A stretch of DNA of 64,000 bases from Linepithema humile (GCF_040581485.1 NC_090131.1:22208532-22272531), one strand, 5' to 3'; positions 10,701 to 23,460 are shown, counted from the stretch's first letter. Made by a program: numbers and translations. Notes: generated by a model from the sequence alone, not told the origin.

Positions 10701-11758
10701 ACGACGCGTTCTCGAAGAAGTCGAAGAGCTACGAGTCGATCAAGCGCATTCAGGAAGTTTTCCTCGGCGTGCCGTCATCGAAGGCGAACAGCAGCACGTC
10801 GCAACTCGATATCCCAGACGAGTTCTGCTCGATCTGTTGCTATATGAATGACATTACCTTCCGGACGGAGGAAGAGGTGAGCAGTCCGAATCAGGAGACG
10901 TTTTACACTCTCAGGTCGACCTGCAGCTCATTGGCCGACGACGACGAGTCGATCGAGTGCGATATATGCGGCACGCTCAATCTGCAGGAATCCGCGGACG
11001 ATCTTCAAAGCAAGGTTGAAGAGATTCCCTGCGAGCTCTGCAGAATCTGCGGGGAGGTGGACGGCAGTTACGATCAGGATTCCGCTCTATCGGCGGACAG
11101 GTACGGCGGCTTCAAGGTCGTCGAGCCGCATCGCGACGACGACGAAAGTTTCGAGATCGAGAACTGCGGTTTTCAGAGCGGTACTGAATCGGCTGACGAT
11201 CGGGGTAAAATCGCCGAGAAGGAGAAAGATTCCGGAAGACCGAAGTCCCAGTCCCTTTTTATTCACGGTTCTTCAATGGTCAGAGACCAGCCGCGAGAAT
11301 TGTATTTTATTCCCAAAGATGAAATCGCCATCCTAACATGCGGGACCAGAAAAGTCGGTCGCAAGGGCTCCTTGTTCAGAAAGAAGGAGGATTTCAACAG
11401 AAGTGTACGCGATAACAGACGATATTCCTCAGTGGATAGTCTGCAAGTGGCGAAAATGTCTCCGAAGGCGGGCGACAAAGCGCTCAAGATTACGAAAAAC
11501 GCAACGCTAATCGGATCTGCCGATAATCTGCAGATATCGGATGATTCGACCAAGTCCAAGTCTCTGCAGAGATCGGCTGATGTCGGTCGCCTGAATGTGT
11601 CGAGCGACAATCTGACCCTGCCGGCGAAAAATCTGAGTAAGGAGAGCGAAGCTGAAGAATCGAGCCAGAAACCAAATATGCGAGACAAGGAGGAGGTGAA
11701 GATGATCCTCACACAGCACGGAATCAAGATTATCAGCGAGAAAGAGACCGCTTTATAA
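7763..11758 (+). CDS. large intronless gene, charged disordered protein of unknown function
   Basis: I do not recognise the family. One uninterrupted frame of 1331 residues starts at ATG 7763 (GACCATGG, ideal Kozak). The frame is open back to a TGA at 7661, but the only upstream initiator-like codon is TTG. The protein is Lys/Glu/Ser/Asp-rich and looks mostly disordered. Residues about 110-290 hold three diverged copies of a 60-70-residue unit (G-K-T-[DE]-I-[GE]-Q-R-E then [DE]-[IV]-D-L-x-L). Residues about 690-950 hold Ser/Lys/Arg repeats containing SSRSTSMK and ND-R-E blocks. Residues about 1020-1100 carry closely spaced Cys pairs (CSIC, CDIC, CELCRIC), possibly metal-binding. The last residues end ETAL, matching a class I PDZ ligand. 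AATAAA near 11946 fits its poly(A) site. A signalling or scaffold adaptor is a guess. Confidence 0.8.
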   Translation: MDSPSPVEIVASIDVPDAVVLRKNMQNASGLDEAREQFINSVIGGNVDNGNVKHVARAAYPGQAKQVIASKTGVLRIVDEVGPLDEPTAKLQLGPSSGEGHKPTIDGDAKGKTEIGQREVSDSSFKISDAEIAEVDLGLHTDREVIVKIQPGSSNSSDLALKEGGNLTIGGAKSKIEQREALDSKIKTQITDIDLGLPDDRKIILKVQPNSSSEPKQARKSSTESLIKGKTDIGQREISDLRSKTEIVDVDLILNNSREIQSSYSNSGELRLGECCWPTRENTANDKIEVCDRKVISETEIIDIQLGLDQKSTLAPKEKRRSVEAIGNEINSDQFSFSKAASEISSGLNVKSVGKEKIDKEVNIKKEVVNIELDADGVVKIQPAHSNRSIIALNEDRKSRYKDNVEPIKIDKNDTEQTKLSSESIMKHDVEIGDIDANSKKETTNFELDKVRHLEVKTTTLSPPLDGRHECALSDFGVDKEDYRLTQYGLNGNEKVEEKSTHTARKLSKHADERDDTLDDVDDFVNDSEISSKKSDAQLYKSQVLVSAMIHKSHEGESECFIPGEIDNRAKYSEELDRSKFIVERLPLEAEADSKINILSGERTERESAFDQRSLRTGSYDSSLEIDGKYLKSIVNARKSPRKIREDQICDVEIKKQHRIVDDKQPFPSSFMKTKSLEMIKKEEICNVDIDIVKKAQTANDREASRTEKVSQGSSRSTSMKMKSSRKVKELDGSEREFKDQDNSINDREIFRAEKVFQSSSRPISRSTSMKTKSSRKIEELQTGESEFKNQDKAISDQETSRSEKASHRSSRSASTKSPKKGKKSQILYRSEMKDYDRSINDRVISQLEKVFQNTTKKFSKTGSSKKGSEKSESKKQNRSADNRETSRSFDEPAQHSSRTSSMKSPKIQDQKTVRLNDDKAQGHEATKTTKNADNRTKCDFNEIKDVYTRKVRRYNMPLQGSLDSMIVSEEASIQKPKKDDAFSKKSKSYESIKRIQEVFLGVPSSKANSSTSQLDIPDEFCSICCYMNDITFRTEEEVSSPNQETFYTLRSTCSSLADDDESIECDICGTLNLQESADDLQSKVEEIPCELCRICGEVDGSYDQDSALSADRYGGFKVVEPHRDDDESFEIENCGFQSGTESADDRGKIAEKEKDSGRPKSQSLFIHGSSMVRDQPRELYFIPKDEIAILTCGTRKVGRKGSLFRKKEDFNRSVRDNRRYSSVDSLQVAKMSPKAGDKALKITKNATLIGSADNLQISDDSTKSKSLQRSADVGRLNVSSDNLTLPAKNLSKESEAEESSQKPNMRDKEEVKMILTQHGIKIISEKETAL

Positions 11759-11945
11759 TCGAAACTAGACAAATATTCGTAAACGATTCGTTTATGCGAA
11801 ACGATCAAGTATTTTGAGCGGCTAGAATATTAGAATTTATCTGAGAAATTCGATGTGCGAATCAAAGGACACGTTAACGTCTCGTGCCAAGTAATATATA
11901 TGTGTAGCGACAGTGTTTATAGAAAGAAAAATACGCGAACCGGAT

Positions 11946-11951
11946 GAATAA
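11946..11951 (+). terminator. polyadenylation signal of the intronless gene
   Basis: AATAAA about 190 bases after the stop codon, on the coding strand. Confidence 0.4.
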
Positions 11952-11959
11952 ATATTGAG

Positions 11960-12700
11960 AGAAATGTGCGAAATTTATCTATAGCGATTTAGAGAGTCTA
12001 TGAAACATATATATGCAGAGCAGTATAAAAATTCAAGGATACATTGAACAATGTATTTGGTTATTGCGAAAGTTTCATCGCTTTTTAAAAACACGAGTAC
12101 TTCTGCGCACATATAATTACCTTGTTAAAGACCGATAAAACTTTCCAAACGCGAAATAACATAATTATATGCAAATATATATTATATATGCCGAATGAAC
12201 ATGACAGTTAACAGAATTTACAAAATTATTAAAAGCTTTTTTTATTTTTGTGAATTTTACTAACTAGTTATAAATTTTTGCTTATTATTCTGAAACATTT
12301 TGCATAATTGAATATACTTTATGACATATGTATTTTCGACGAAAAAGTTGCGAGACAAATTTTGGTATTAATTCATTAATCGATTGACATATTTGTAATT
12401 AATTGACGATCAAAGTGAAAATCTTAACAGTCATTTAACACATATATTTAATAATTAATTTAAGAAAAAAAATGAGCGAATTAATTATTACACAAATAAT
12501 AAAGCGAAGCGTAAGTTCGCTATTACGCTTTGGCATCTCGGCTTTGCATAAATATTTACGCCGTTACAGTATTATGTAATTATTGTGATAGCTGTGTTAT
12601 AATTATTGTAATACTTTAATCAATAGCTCGGTATCGGTAGGAAGGACCAAGGACAGAAAAGTTGTTATTCTCGATCTCGATAAACGATCGGGAAATTGTT
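11960..12700. other. intergenic, no gene seen
   Basis: AT-rich spacer. A small inverted AAGCG/CGCTT pair near 12503-12532 is the only structure I noticed. Confidence 0.35.
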
Positions 12701-12725
12701 GGATGATTTATTCAAGACTCGCAAA

Positions 12726-15315
12726 ATGATACAAGACAATCCTCTGGTAATATTACAGTCAATATTGCACAGAACAATTATAGCTGTAAGTGACAAAACG
12801 ATACATCGATCTAAAGATGACGCTTTACTTCAAATTTATACAGTATTCTGAAAAATGACTAAATTATTATTTTTTAGCTATGTTCTTTCTTCCAGGTGGA
12901 TTCTTCCAAGAAAGTACTTAGTATTTGGTCAGCACAATTCAAGTTTTTCCATCGTGTATTTGATATATAAACTTGATATTATTCATTATATTTTAATTAT
13001 TTAATTAATATTGAAAATTAAGAAGATATGCCATATCGGATATGCCAAATATGATATCGACATTTTTGTCAATAAGAAGCAGATCTTAAATTTGACAAGG
13101 AATCTATTTCTCTTCCATCGATTTTCATGTTTTTTCGACATTCCATATGCGAAAGAAAATATACGAGAGGTGCCGAAAAATTATGAAAGAGTATATAAAT
13201 TACGGCAAGATAATTGCTAATAAGTTTTATGTAATTTTTAACTTTGTACATGTATCTGTATGTTTATTATTTATTGTTGCATGTGAATGCGGAGGCAAGT
13301 ATTATTATAAAACTATAACGAAGAAATATGTCGCGTGCTTTCAAAATAGCATATTTTTCTTGGTTTTAATTGTATGTACGAATCTTGTATGTCAGTATTT
13401 TATCAATAGGATCTTTTCTATTATTAGCTTGTGTCTTATAAGTACGATGAAGGATTTTTTTACAAGAAACTTAATGCTGTCAGTAGTTCGTCAGTTAGAC
13501 AATTAGTTGTCATCATTAGCTTGTGAAAAAGATTGATAGATTGTCGTCTAAAGATTTCTTCGCGCGCTATTGCCCGCTATTCTTTCCCTCTCATAGATTG
13601 TTCGCTTATCATGTTAGACGTTTTGTAATCCTTTTTTAGGCCCTTTACACACCAGAGTTGCATAACTCGCTGAATTCGGGCGACATCACCAAATTGTTGT
13701 CCGCGTCGCGAACGCTATTTGCGGTTGTCCATAGCTGTCCGCTCTGCGGGCAAGCCAGTTGTGCAGTTCTATACTGTTATACGCTATTACTAAATATTTG
13801 GAATGCTAATCTGCTGTTGATATGTATTTACAGACTTTACGAGAACCCCTTTGAACCCCTTCTACTTTTATTGCATGATGTTGTGCGTCTTTATCGCTTG
13901 AGGCATCTGTTCAATGATGATATATAATCTCCACTTCGATTTTCCATTTTTGAGAAATTCCACTTTTGAAGAATTTAACGTGAAATTATCTATAATATTT
14001 GTTTGATGCTTTTCGGGTTTGATCCCATGTTGATTACTGTATTAAAAGTATCCAAGAACAGATTTAAGAGAAAACTAAAACGAAAAGATAAAACAAAAAA
14101 TAAAAACTAACGAATCTTCTTGACTGATCTCTTTAAATTTTTTTGGTTATCAAGAACAACAAGAAAAATAGAGCAAATCACCGACATCGAGTTCCAAAGA
14201 ATTTATATGATCATGTATCGTTAACAAACTGTGCCTGACTGTCTCAAAGAGACAAGCCGCAAGATTATCTCAAAGAGACTTCCATTACATCGGATGCGAT
14301 GCTTAGATTTTCAACTATTTTCTTTGATGACTTACGACTTCTCCCTGTCCATACTTATTTTTATGTTTTGTTCGCCCCTCTGTTCAATGCAAAAATACGC
14401 ATGCGATGTGACCCTGCTGTTCGTTCCCGTAAACGTTTACTACGTTTTTGGGATCAGATGATGATTTATAGATTTTGTTGTAACATTAACCAGATGCTCA
14501 TCCGTTTTTTTTGGGGGGGGGAGTTATATGTATATTGAATTGTTGCACAAGAAAAATTGCATTTCGAAAATTTCAATTTATCACAACACTCTCATAAATT
14601 GTTTTCTAACAATTGAATGTTCGACATATTCTATCGAAATGTAATAATTTCTTTTGCCAACATATGCTTTAATTTTGCGAAATGTTTTTTTTTACGATTT
14701 ACAAATTATTCGCGATGTGTATAATTATTTTAGTAATTCAGCATTCTAGTATTTATTTTGCAATATTTTTTATAATATTATTTTATAATTTTAAAATCGG
14801 ATATTATATCGTTCGGTATGTCACTCTAAGTGACATACTTATATGTAGTTCTAGTGACATCTTTTAAGTTTCTCACTTGAGACAAATTTCTTGAGTTCTT
14901 GAGATAAGTTTCAAATGACGCGATTGTAATTTATTTTAGTAGACCATTCCAGTATTTTAAACTAAAGACTTAAAACCCAAGATAACGTGATAGCAGCTGG
15001 TATGTGTTTTTCAGTTCTGATGGAGCATGTGACGTGTGTTTTCCAGGATACAACAAAACCTGCATGCCTACTGTAAGACAGATAGTTGACTGTCTCGTTG
15101 CTACTCATCCAATCCGAGCCTGTGGCCCCCGGCTTCTTCTTTCTGCTATAAGCTCTAATCGCGCTACTAACAATCCTAATCAGGACACTGGCACGGTTGC
15201 TAGCAACAACAGCAGCAACAACAATAACAGCAACAACAATAACAACAACAACAACGAGAGCGCTGAAAGTTTTAAAAATGCACGTAATCCATATTTAGAT
15301 CATTCTTATATTTGA
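12726..15315 (+). CDS. possible small multi-exon gene, unknown product (model tentative)
   Basis: Three pieces look genic, but the full model is uncertain. (1) ATG 12726-12746 encodes MIQDNPL and ends at a GT donor in phase 0. (2) An acceptor before 13640 opens, in the same phase, ALYTPELHNSLNSGDITKLL followed by CPLCGQASC, a possible metal-binding pair. The frame stays open to a TAA at 13927. A branch-like CTAAT plus TTTACAG at 13834 suggests alternative splicing inside it. (3) A terminal exon, beginning after AG at 15014 or 15046 and ending at TGA 15313-15315, has Cys-rich CDVCFPGYNKTC and then an Asn/Ser homopolymer stretch. AATAAA near 15347 and 15359 gives it a convincing 3' end. I cannot join parts 2 and 3 with confidence. 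No family recognised. Confidence 0.3.
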
Positions 15316-15346
15316 TTACGCTATTAAATCGACTGTATATTTTTTA

Positions 15347-15364
15347 AATAAAGATTTTAATAAA
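15347..15364 (+). terminator. tandem polyadenylation signals
   Basis: Two AATAAA hexamers lie close together 30-45 bases after the TGA at 15313. They support a real plus-strand 3' end here. Confidence 0.45.
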
Positions 15365-15375
15365 GTTTCTCAAAA

Positions 15376-17160
15376 TAGATTTGAAGCTCACTAAGTTGTT
15401 ATATACTAGGTTGGCTAATTTTTTTATCCATTTCGGAATATAAGCTATTTAAAATAAAAGTTTTATTAAATTATTATATCATTATTAGACTTATCATCTA
15501 TTCATTTTTCGATTTTTGAAAACGAGCTTTTCAAAATAATTATGGTCAAAACTTCAGAGAAATTTAATGGTTAAAAAAAATAAAAGAGATTTAAAGATAG
15601 AAAAAATAAAGAGATTTAAAGTTTAGATAAAAAAAAGAACAAAAATTATGTTACTGTCAAAAAGCGCGATGAGAATTAATATATATTATATATTAATCGA
15701 CATGTTGCGAAATGCATTCTGTATTATAATTAATAAAATAATGTTGTAATTATAATAATTATAAAAAATTAGTAATAACAAAATGGTGTATTACAACTGC
15801 GTAGCTTAATTAAGATACAACAAATTTGTGATAAGCAACGCTTGTTTATAATTATTATAATTATATCGTTATGCGATAATAACTGCTGAAATTAAGAGCA
15901 TAAAATGATATATATACCATAAGTCGTGTACAATTATGAGTGCAAAGTAACTATAGTGAAGTGTGTTGCACGCTGTACATGTTTGTATATAGGAAACACT
16001 ATGTATATTTGTACATGTAAGAGAGATTAATATATCGTCAACAGAGAAAAACTTATTTAATAATATTTAACAACGTATTTCTCCCCAACTTTTTTGAAAA
16101 ATATATTTAATTTTTATTAAATTTTATTCAAAATTATTATTGTATAAAGTAATATATTTCGTTGTCTAATATTACACTTTTTTAATTTAATATTGTAATT
16201 GTAGTTATATGTACATTAAAATCAATGAAATTTTTAAAACAATATAATATTTTTTTATTGATAATATAATTATCAATATAATTATAAGATTTAGTTAAAT
16301 CTAAATATTCATTTCTTTATAATATATATATAAAAATTATTTATTGTTTAAAATATTTGTTATATTTTAAACTTATAAAATTTAATATTTTATAATAAAA
16401 AATTAATTACTATTTACACAATTTTTATATTAAAATTATCCTATTTATATATTATAACTGATTTAATTGTCTTTAGTACGAAAATATTCAGTATTTTTAG
16501 TCATCTATTTGCAAGTAACAATTTGCTATTTATTATTAAGTAATATAACAAGTATAATGAAATTTACAAGAGTGTTTTTATTTTACAAAATATTTTATAA
16601 AAAAAAATTATTTAATTTGGAAAAATAAATCTCACACAGTCAATAAATTTTCTATTATAATTTGTTTCTAAATATTTAGATATAAATAGATAGTTAATAT
16701 ATATATATATATATATATATATAGATAATATACATTAAAAATTTTTTAGTTTTTATTTTTTAAAATTTAAGATATCCATGTTATTTTAGCGACTTAATAA
16801 CAATGCTTTGTCATTAAAATAAAATAAATTTTTAATTAATTTAATTATAATTAAGTATGGCTATAAATAAAATAGGATATAATTATTTAAATTAAAATAA
16901 AAACGAAATAATAATATAAAATTACTATATTAATCAAATAAAGCTGTTAAAGAAATATTACAATTATAACGTTTATTCTTTGGAAGCAAATAAGTTTTTG
17001 TCGATAACGTTTCAAATAAATAAAGTTCTACACAATTATACATTTTCTTATACCTTCTATCTTCTATTAATTTAACGGAAATGTTTTAAGATAGATTAAA
17101 TCTATATATTTATCTAACAGAACCCTGTGTATGCGTTCCTGTTTCTTTTCAAATAAATTC
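15376..17160. other. very AT-rich intergenic stretch
   Basis: No gene seen. At about 15404-15425 there is an ACTAGGTTGGCTAATTTTTT-like sequence resembling the outer end of mariner-type elements, but nothing downstream confirms one. A TA microsatellite lies at about 16697-16722. The spacer separates the 3' ends of convergent genes. Confidence 0.45.
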
Positions 17161-17177
17161 TTTCTAATTTCTAAATG

Positions 17178-20100
17178 TCACGAAGATTTGAATTTTAGGC
17201 CGCTTAAGCAACCAAGGAACAGTAGAATTATCCATGCTAGTTCTACTAGTACGCCACTGTAAACTTCCAACTCGTGCATGGAAAGACCCTTTTCTATAAC
17301 TGCTCTCAGAGATATGGCGGGCACGGTTGTCGGCAAAGCATAACTGATCCAGCGGACTATTTCTGGCGATCCTTCTACCGGCCATAAACATCCTGTCATT
17401 TGTATAAATTAATTAGAGTTTATATTATTATTAATATATAATTAATTATATAAATAAATTACAGTAAAAATTAAATTAATATAACTGAACAATTTCTTAT
17501 TAAAAAGATCTCGTTAATATTAAGTTTGATAAATGTATGTACAAGGTGACTCATGTATATATTCGTATATATTATTATCAAGAATTAAAAAATTAAAAAT
17601 AAAATAAAATTAAAATAATATAGAATACTTTGTGTTCTCTAATATTTAATCAAATCACCCAAATATTTTGTAAATAGTAAGATTTATAAAAAAATTAAGC
17701 AAAAGTTATATGGTTTGACGAGAGCAAAAAGAAGGTTCTAATTTTTCAATAGTAAGGTTATTCAAAAATCAAATTTGTCTTTTGTAAATGGATCTATATG
17801 ATTTCGATAGATTTCGAGCAGATTCTTAATTTTTATGAACAACCCTATAAATTTTAAACATTTTTTTATCCACAGTTTCTAAAATATTTTTAGCTCTTTG
17901 CGATCCAACTTTTCACGCCAACAATTCTTACTTATTAACTTGTGTTGCGCATTTCCATATAAAATAATAATTGTATTTTAATGTAAATAATAATCCTAAA
18001 ATTATTTTAAAACATAAGTTTTACGTTCGAATTATTGAAAGAATACCTTCCAGGTTTGGTAATGCCTATGCCTGAGAAGAGTAGTTGGAGTACAAAGGGT
18101 TAAAAATATACATGCCCTTGATGTTATCCAAGATGAAGAACATGGATATGATACTTACTTGATTCCATATTTAAATGCGTTTGTGTGTGTATGTGTATGT
18201 GTGTATGTCATGTGTGCGCGCGCGCGTAATAATACGGGTAGGTGGAAACCTTGAGACGTGTTCTAAATATAAGAGAACGGGTTTCAGTACCATCTCAGTA
18301 CTATCTCAGTACATTGAAGATTGTTAATTTCCTTATAATGTTTCATGGATAATAATCCTATACATTCGATAATTTTTTCATAAAACCTATCGTTTATGAG
18401 ATAGTTGAGTTTGATTAAAACATCCCTTATATATATGTATATATATATGTAAGTATGTATGTGTATGTACAACTATATATATTAATTTTATGTATATACA
18501 TATATATGTATATATACATGTATATAAGGGATGTCACATAAGATAAGAATTTAAAAGTTTGAGAAATAACTAATTTGACAATATTAAGTTAAAATAAAGT
18601 GTTATTTTCTAAATAAAGAAAAAAAGAGACTTGCCGCCCAGTAGTACAATCGGCATAAAACTTCCAGTTGAAATATAATGTGCCACAGTATGATTTGTGC
18701 ACATGACAGAGATCAAAAAACCTGAAAATATATCAACATTAGTAATTAATATAATTTTTACCAATTTCTTAATTGTTGCTACTAGCTTTTTTGAGATATT
18801 GTGTGAAATATTTACCCCACATCAGTCCGCTGAAACCACTAAGATATACAATACAGATAACGTCGAATATCGATCCTTTAGTTTTTAGATTCCATACAAG
18901 AAAACTAAAGCACATTATCAATGTGCTATGAATAAATACAAGGATAATCTGAGTAAGAACGTGAGCCAGTAAGATTTCCACAGTACCGACACCTATATCA
19001 TATATTTATATTTATGTAATTATTATGATGAGAAACACATGGAAAAGTAATAATTAAAAAACCAAATTACCTTGAACCAGACTCCGGTTCCACACACCCT
19101 CCGATCGATCTGTAATTATTAGAGCGGTGGAGAGTGTGGTGGCCAAAAAAAAGACAAGTCTGAAAAAGCATTAATGGTTTAACAAAAACAACCAATTATA
19201 TTGTTTAGCCTAGATTACTTACATAAGTATCAAGCTTGGTGCCATGAAGCGTTTATACGTGATGTCTTTCGAACCATAAATCGGATCTTCGAACTGAAAT
19301 AAAGAAATCAGAGATTTATTTTCTTATTTTGTTTATCTTATATAATAAATTATGACCAAACATAATAAAACAATTTACTCGAATAGGCAAAGAGGCGAAT
19401 CTTTGTGAAAATCCACAGATTTTCATCGTATCTTTAAAAAATTCGTCAAAACTATCATATAGCTCTCTCTGCAAATAAGACCCGATTGCTATACCTGTAA
19501 CAAATATCATTGGAAATTTAAATATTTGTTACTCCGTTAACGTTGAACCATTAATTAAGCTGCATGTTTAACTAAGATTTTTAAAATTTGAAATAGTTTT
19601 GGATCTTAATATATATTTTGAATTTCTTTATATATATCTTAATATTTTATTTAAAATAATTTCTTTAAGAAATCAAAATTTCTTAAACTTGATATAAAAT
19701 TCTTTGTGTAATGTATATACATACTACTCATGTCGAGGTCAACTTTAATCTCACTGGCGAGAATATTGGCTTCCTCAACATTAATAAAGTATTCTACTCG
19801 TTCCTGCATAGCTTCGGAAAAGTTTTGGTTAAAATATATCATACCAACATGGGATCCATTGTGCACGCCAGTCATTGCATCGGAAAAATTATCATAATAT
19901 TTCTAAAATATTAGTAATAATAACATTTCCTTACTTAAAAAAACGTATTAAAATAATATTTATGCCAATTTACAATATTAATTTTTAAATTGTCGTACCT
20001 TTATTACGAGAGAATCGTCAAAACTGTGCAAAAATTTACAGCTGAGATTGCCAAAGTGACACATAAAATCCTCCTTGTCGTACCAGACATTACCGAAGTT

Positions 20101-23100
20101 ACTGCCGTAATTACAGTTGCCAGCTTCGTCATTAACAATCGCAATTGTTAAATTTTTCGGATTGTCACCGATAGCGGCAAAAAACGTACTGATTTGTAGT
20201 ATCGGAAAGATAAACGCAAAAACTAGTCCTCTAAAAAAATATTTTTAATTATTATTTTTATAAAAAAATTGTGCAAATTTGATTGTTGAAATGTTAAAAA
20301 AAATATTTTATGTATATATATATATGTGTGTGTAACAATTTAATATTATAATTAAAAATAGTAAAAATAGTAAAATAATATATTAAAAATAGAAAAATTT
20401 AGAATAAGAACAATCGGAGATCTTTAAATCCATTTTTTAATACAAAAAGTTAATTAGTAAAAATGTTAGTGAATACTTACGAGTAATAACGTAAAAATTG
20501 AATCATGTTTTTCTTCATTAAAGCGTTGAATGTTTTCAATCGTGAAACCTTATATTTCGCATTTGTTTTATATGCTGCTTCATCTTTAACTAGCTGATTT
20601 GTTTGTACAGTAAAATGTTTGTATTGTAAAATGATATCGATTTATATCATATCTTATAATAATATAATAATAAGAACAGAGCAACTCATTTTATATTTAC
20701 CTTTGTTCGTCTACATTTATCTCGACATGAAACGTCGCTTTCAGTATCTTCTGCTTTGGATCCGTAAGCCTTAGTAATACTTGTAACTGCAATATTTTCT
20801 TGTGTCTGACTCATTATCAAGAAAGCCTCTTCCAAAGATGAGCATTGAAATCGATCCAATAATTGCTCTGGTGATGATTCCGTCAACAATCGACCACATC
20901 TTATCAAACCGATCTGTATGCGTAAAAAATATAGTTTTACTATTAAATTTGGATTTGTATTATCGAGTAAAAAAAATTGGTTTCTTCACATGCATAAAAT
21001 ATTTTTCCGCAGTTCTGCTATTAATAAAAATAATGGGATTTAATTAAAATGAGACTTACCTTATCAGCATCCTTAGCTTCCTCGATATAGTGCGTCGTAA
21101 TCAATATGGTAACGCCCTCCTCTTGCGTGATCCTTATCATGTAGTCCCAAATGCTGCAACCAAAATGCATATTCAAACACTTTCATCTTTTTCGATTTAT
21201 TGCGTCTAAAGAAAAAGCATAATCTACTTGCTTCTCCCTTAGAATTGGATCCAGCCCCACAGTGGGTTCGTCCAGAATCAGAAGTTCGGGCCTGTGGATC
21301 AAGGCGGCAGCGAATGAAACTCTTCTCTGCTGGCCGCCACTCATATTTTTTACCAAACGATTTGACGGGGGTAACTGCAGTAATTCCGAGAGAAACCCCT
21401 GTCTTGTGTCTTAGAAACAAAAAATTGCAGTTATTTCCAAATGACCTACATTATGCGAACAAAACAGGATATGCAGATCGTTTAGAAAAAACAGATGCGG
21501 AATGCCATGATTCTTATGCAATAATCTTGATATTTTTCCGGTTCTCATCTTACCGATTTCTTCATCTTCGAGCCCATTAATTCTGCCGAAGTAGTAGAGG
21601 GCATCGCTCATGGTAAACTCTCCGACCAAGGAGATCTCTTGCGGCATGTAACCCACTCGGGGTCCGGGTATTCCGGAACCTTTGCTACCTGGATTTCCTC
21701 CCAGAACCCACACCTCGCCGCTGTTGAGACGTCGGACTCCAACGACGCAAGACAACAACGTGGTTTTGCCGCATCCGCTGGGCCCCAGCAATCCATATCT
21801 GTTTGGTACAGTAAAAAAAGATGTAATTAGATGTAATCAGAAAATAAATGTATAGAGAAAAAAGAAGAATAAGAAGGTATTTGGTTCCGCAAAAAGTCCT
21901 GTCGTTTTTTTCCTTCAAAGCGTCTTGTTTACCTCACTGCAATTTTTATATGATGAAGGTAATTCCTGGCGAGCAGTATTTGATATATTGAGTTTAGACG
22001 TCAATTCTAAACAGGTTTGGCGTCGATCGGACTCGATTAACTCTTGAAGTTTATTCGTTATCTAAGAGGAATTCATATCCCGAACGAAATTTGCCGAATC
22101 AGAATTGTGCTTTCCGCTCGGAAATGACGTTTTCTCCACACCTGTCGTATTTTACTGGCCGCTTCTGTGGCTTTGAGCTCGAGTTGAAACTCATAAAATA
22201 ATACTGAGCGAATTCTCGTTTCACGGTTTACCATTTTAATGCTGCGTTAATGAATACATAATAGCAACTAGATTTGAATGCAAAAGATTGCAATTCCATA
22301 AAAACAAATGTGTAGGAGTTATATTAAGGTAAATAAAATGCTTTAAAAAAAAAAGGACAACATTTTTTACGCGGCTTGGTATTTTGCAAAATTATATAAT
22401 ATGCTTAGGCAAGAAGCATGACTGTTCGATCACAAATATGACATCATTTGTACAATATTAATTATGCCATGACTAAGCAATTTTAAACAGCAATGTGGAA
22501 AAAGGTTGCGAAAATATTCTTATTTAGCCTCACGGCAAATACACAATTTTCTAATGTGAGTTTTGCATATTGATTTGGTTTTGAAATTCTCGGTGGCTAC
22601 TTATTTATTCATAGTTTGCACTTCATTGAAGAACAATGGCGTTTATGGTTTTGCTCGCAAATTGTAATTAGTCTTGTGCGGATGGCCAGTTCGATTCGTT
22701 ATTAAAGCGCTGGTCACAATCTCGCTATTTCGATCATTAAATTTGCGGGGACATAACTCTTTGCCGGGAATGATTAACGGGGACTAGTATACACACAGTG
22801 GTTCGTAAACCTAATACATCTATTAAAAAATTGCCGCAACTAATATCAATAAATACGAATGTATCGCTATATATCCATACACCTATGCAACAAAAAATTG
22901 TAAATTAAGCAATAAGAAATCTATTAATCCAATCTATGCTTAATTTATCGAAACAATTGAAAAGCTGTTAAATCTTGTCTGTGAAATCTCTCTCAGGCAC
23001 CACTGTGCGATTCTTTATTCTCGTTAGATCGCGATATGCCGGACAAAAGATAATATTGCCGTCTGAGTGATTCGATAAAATCATCAAGCAAATCTGCAAC

Positions 23101-23406
23101 TTGCTTCAGTTTCACCGCGACATGATGATTATTAGTATTATTGCGATCTTGCTGCTTGTAGGAAGAAGTTTTTCTTCCTTACCCATTCAAGGATCGATGT
23201 CGATTAAAAATGATACGATATTGATCAATCTACATGTAAATAAATCTATTATTAGTAATTATTTTAATGAGTTTATGGAAAAATTACAAGCAGTGAAAAT
23301 GAATCCGCGAATTCATTTCGATCGATTCAGGAGAAAAAATTATTGAAATTAATAGCAAAACAGATCATAAACGGAGTTATGTCGGTAAGTTTATTTGTTT
23401 TCAATG

Positions 23407-23460
<54 letters not shown>

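Noticed and set aside
8062..11808. Several long minus-strand frames under the intronless gene
   Set aside because: They are antisense shadows of a biased, Lys/Glu/Ser-rich coding sequence.
13147..13506. 119-codon hydrophobic frame
   Set aside because: Its Ile/Leu/Phe/Lys composition is what AT-rich DNA gives by chance. No splice, promoter or family support.
14231..14538. Two overlapping frames with hydrophobic text
   Set aside because: Neither has a convincing start or splice sites. They could be gene fragments, but I cannot support them.
17164..17391. Alternative frame of the last exon of ABCH copy A, using a GT donor at 18628
   Set aside because: It breaks homology with the paralogue (CLWPVEG/IVWPIEG). 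The GC donor keeps it.
23255..23330. Apparent frameshift in the nested gene
   Set aside because: A 76-nt GTAATT...TTCAG intron restores the frame, so no frameshift is needed.
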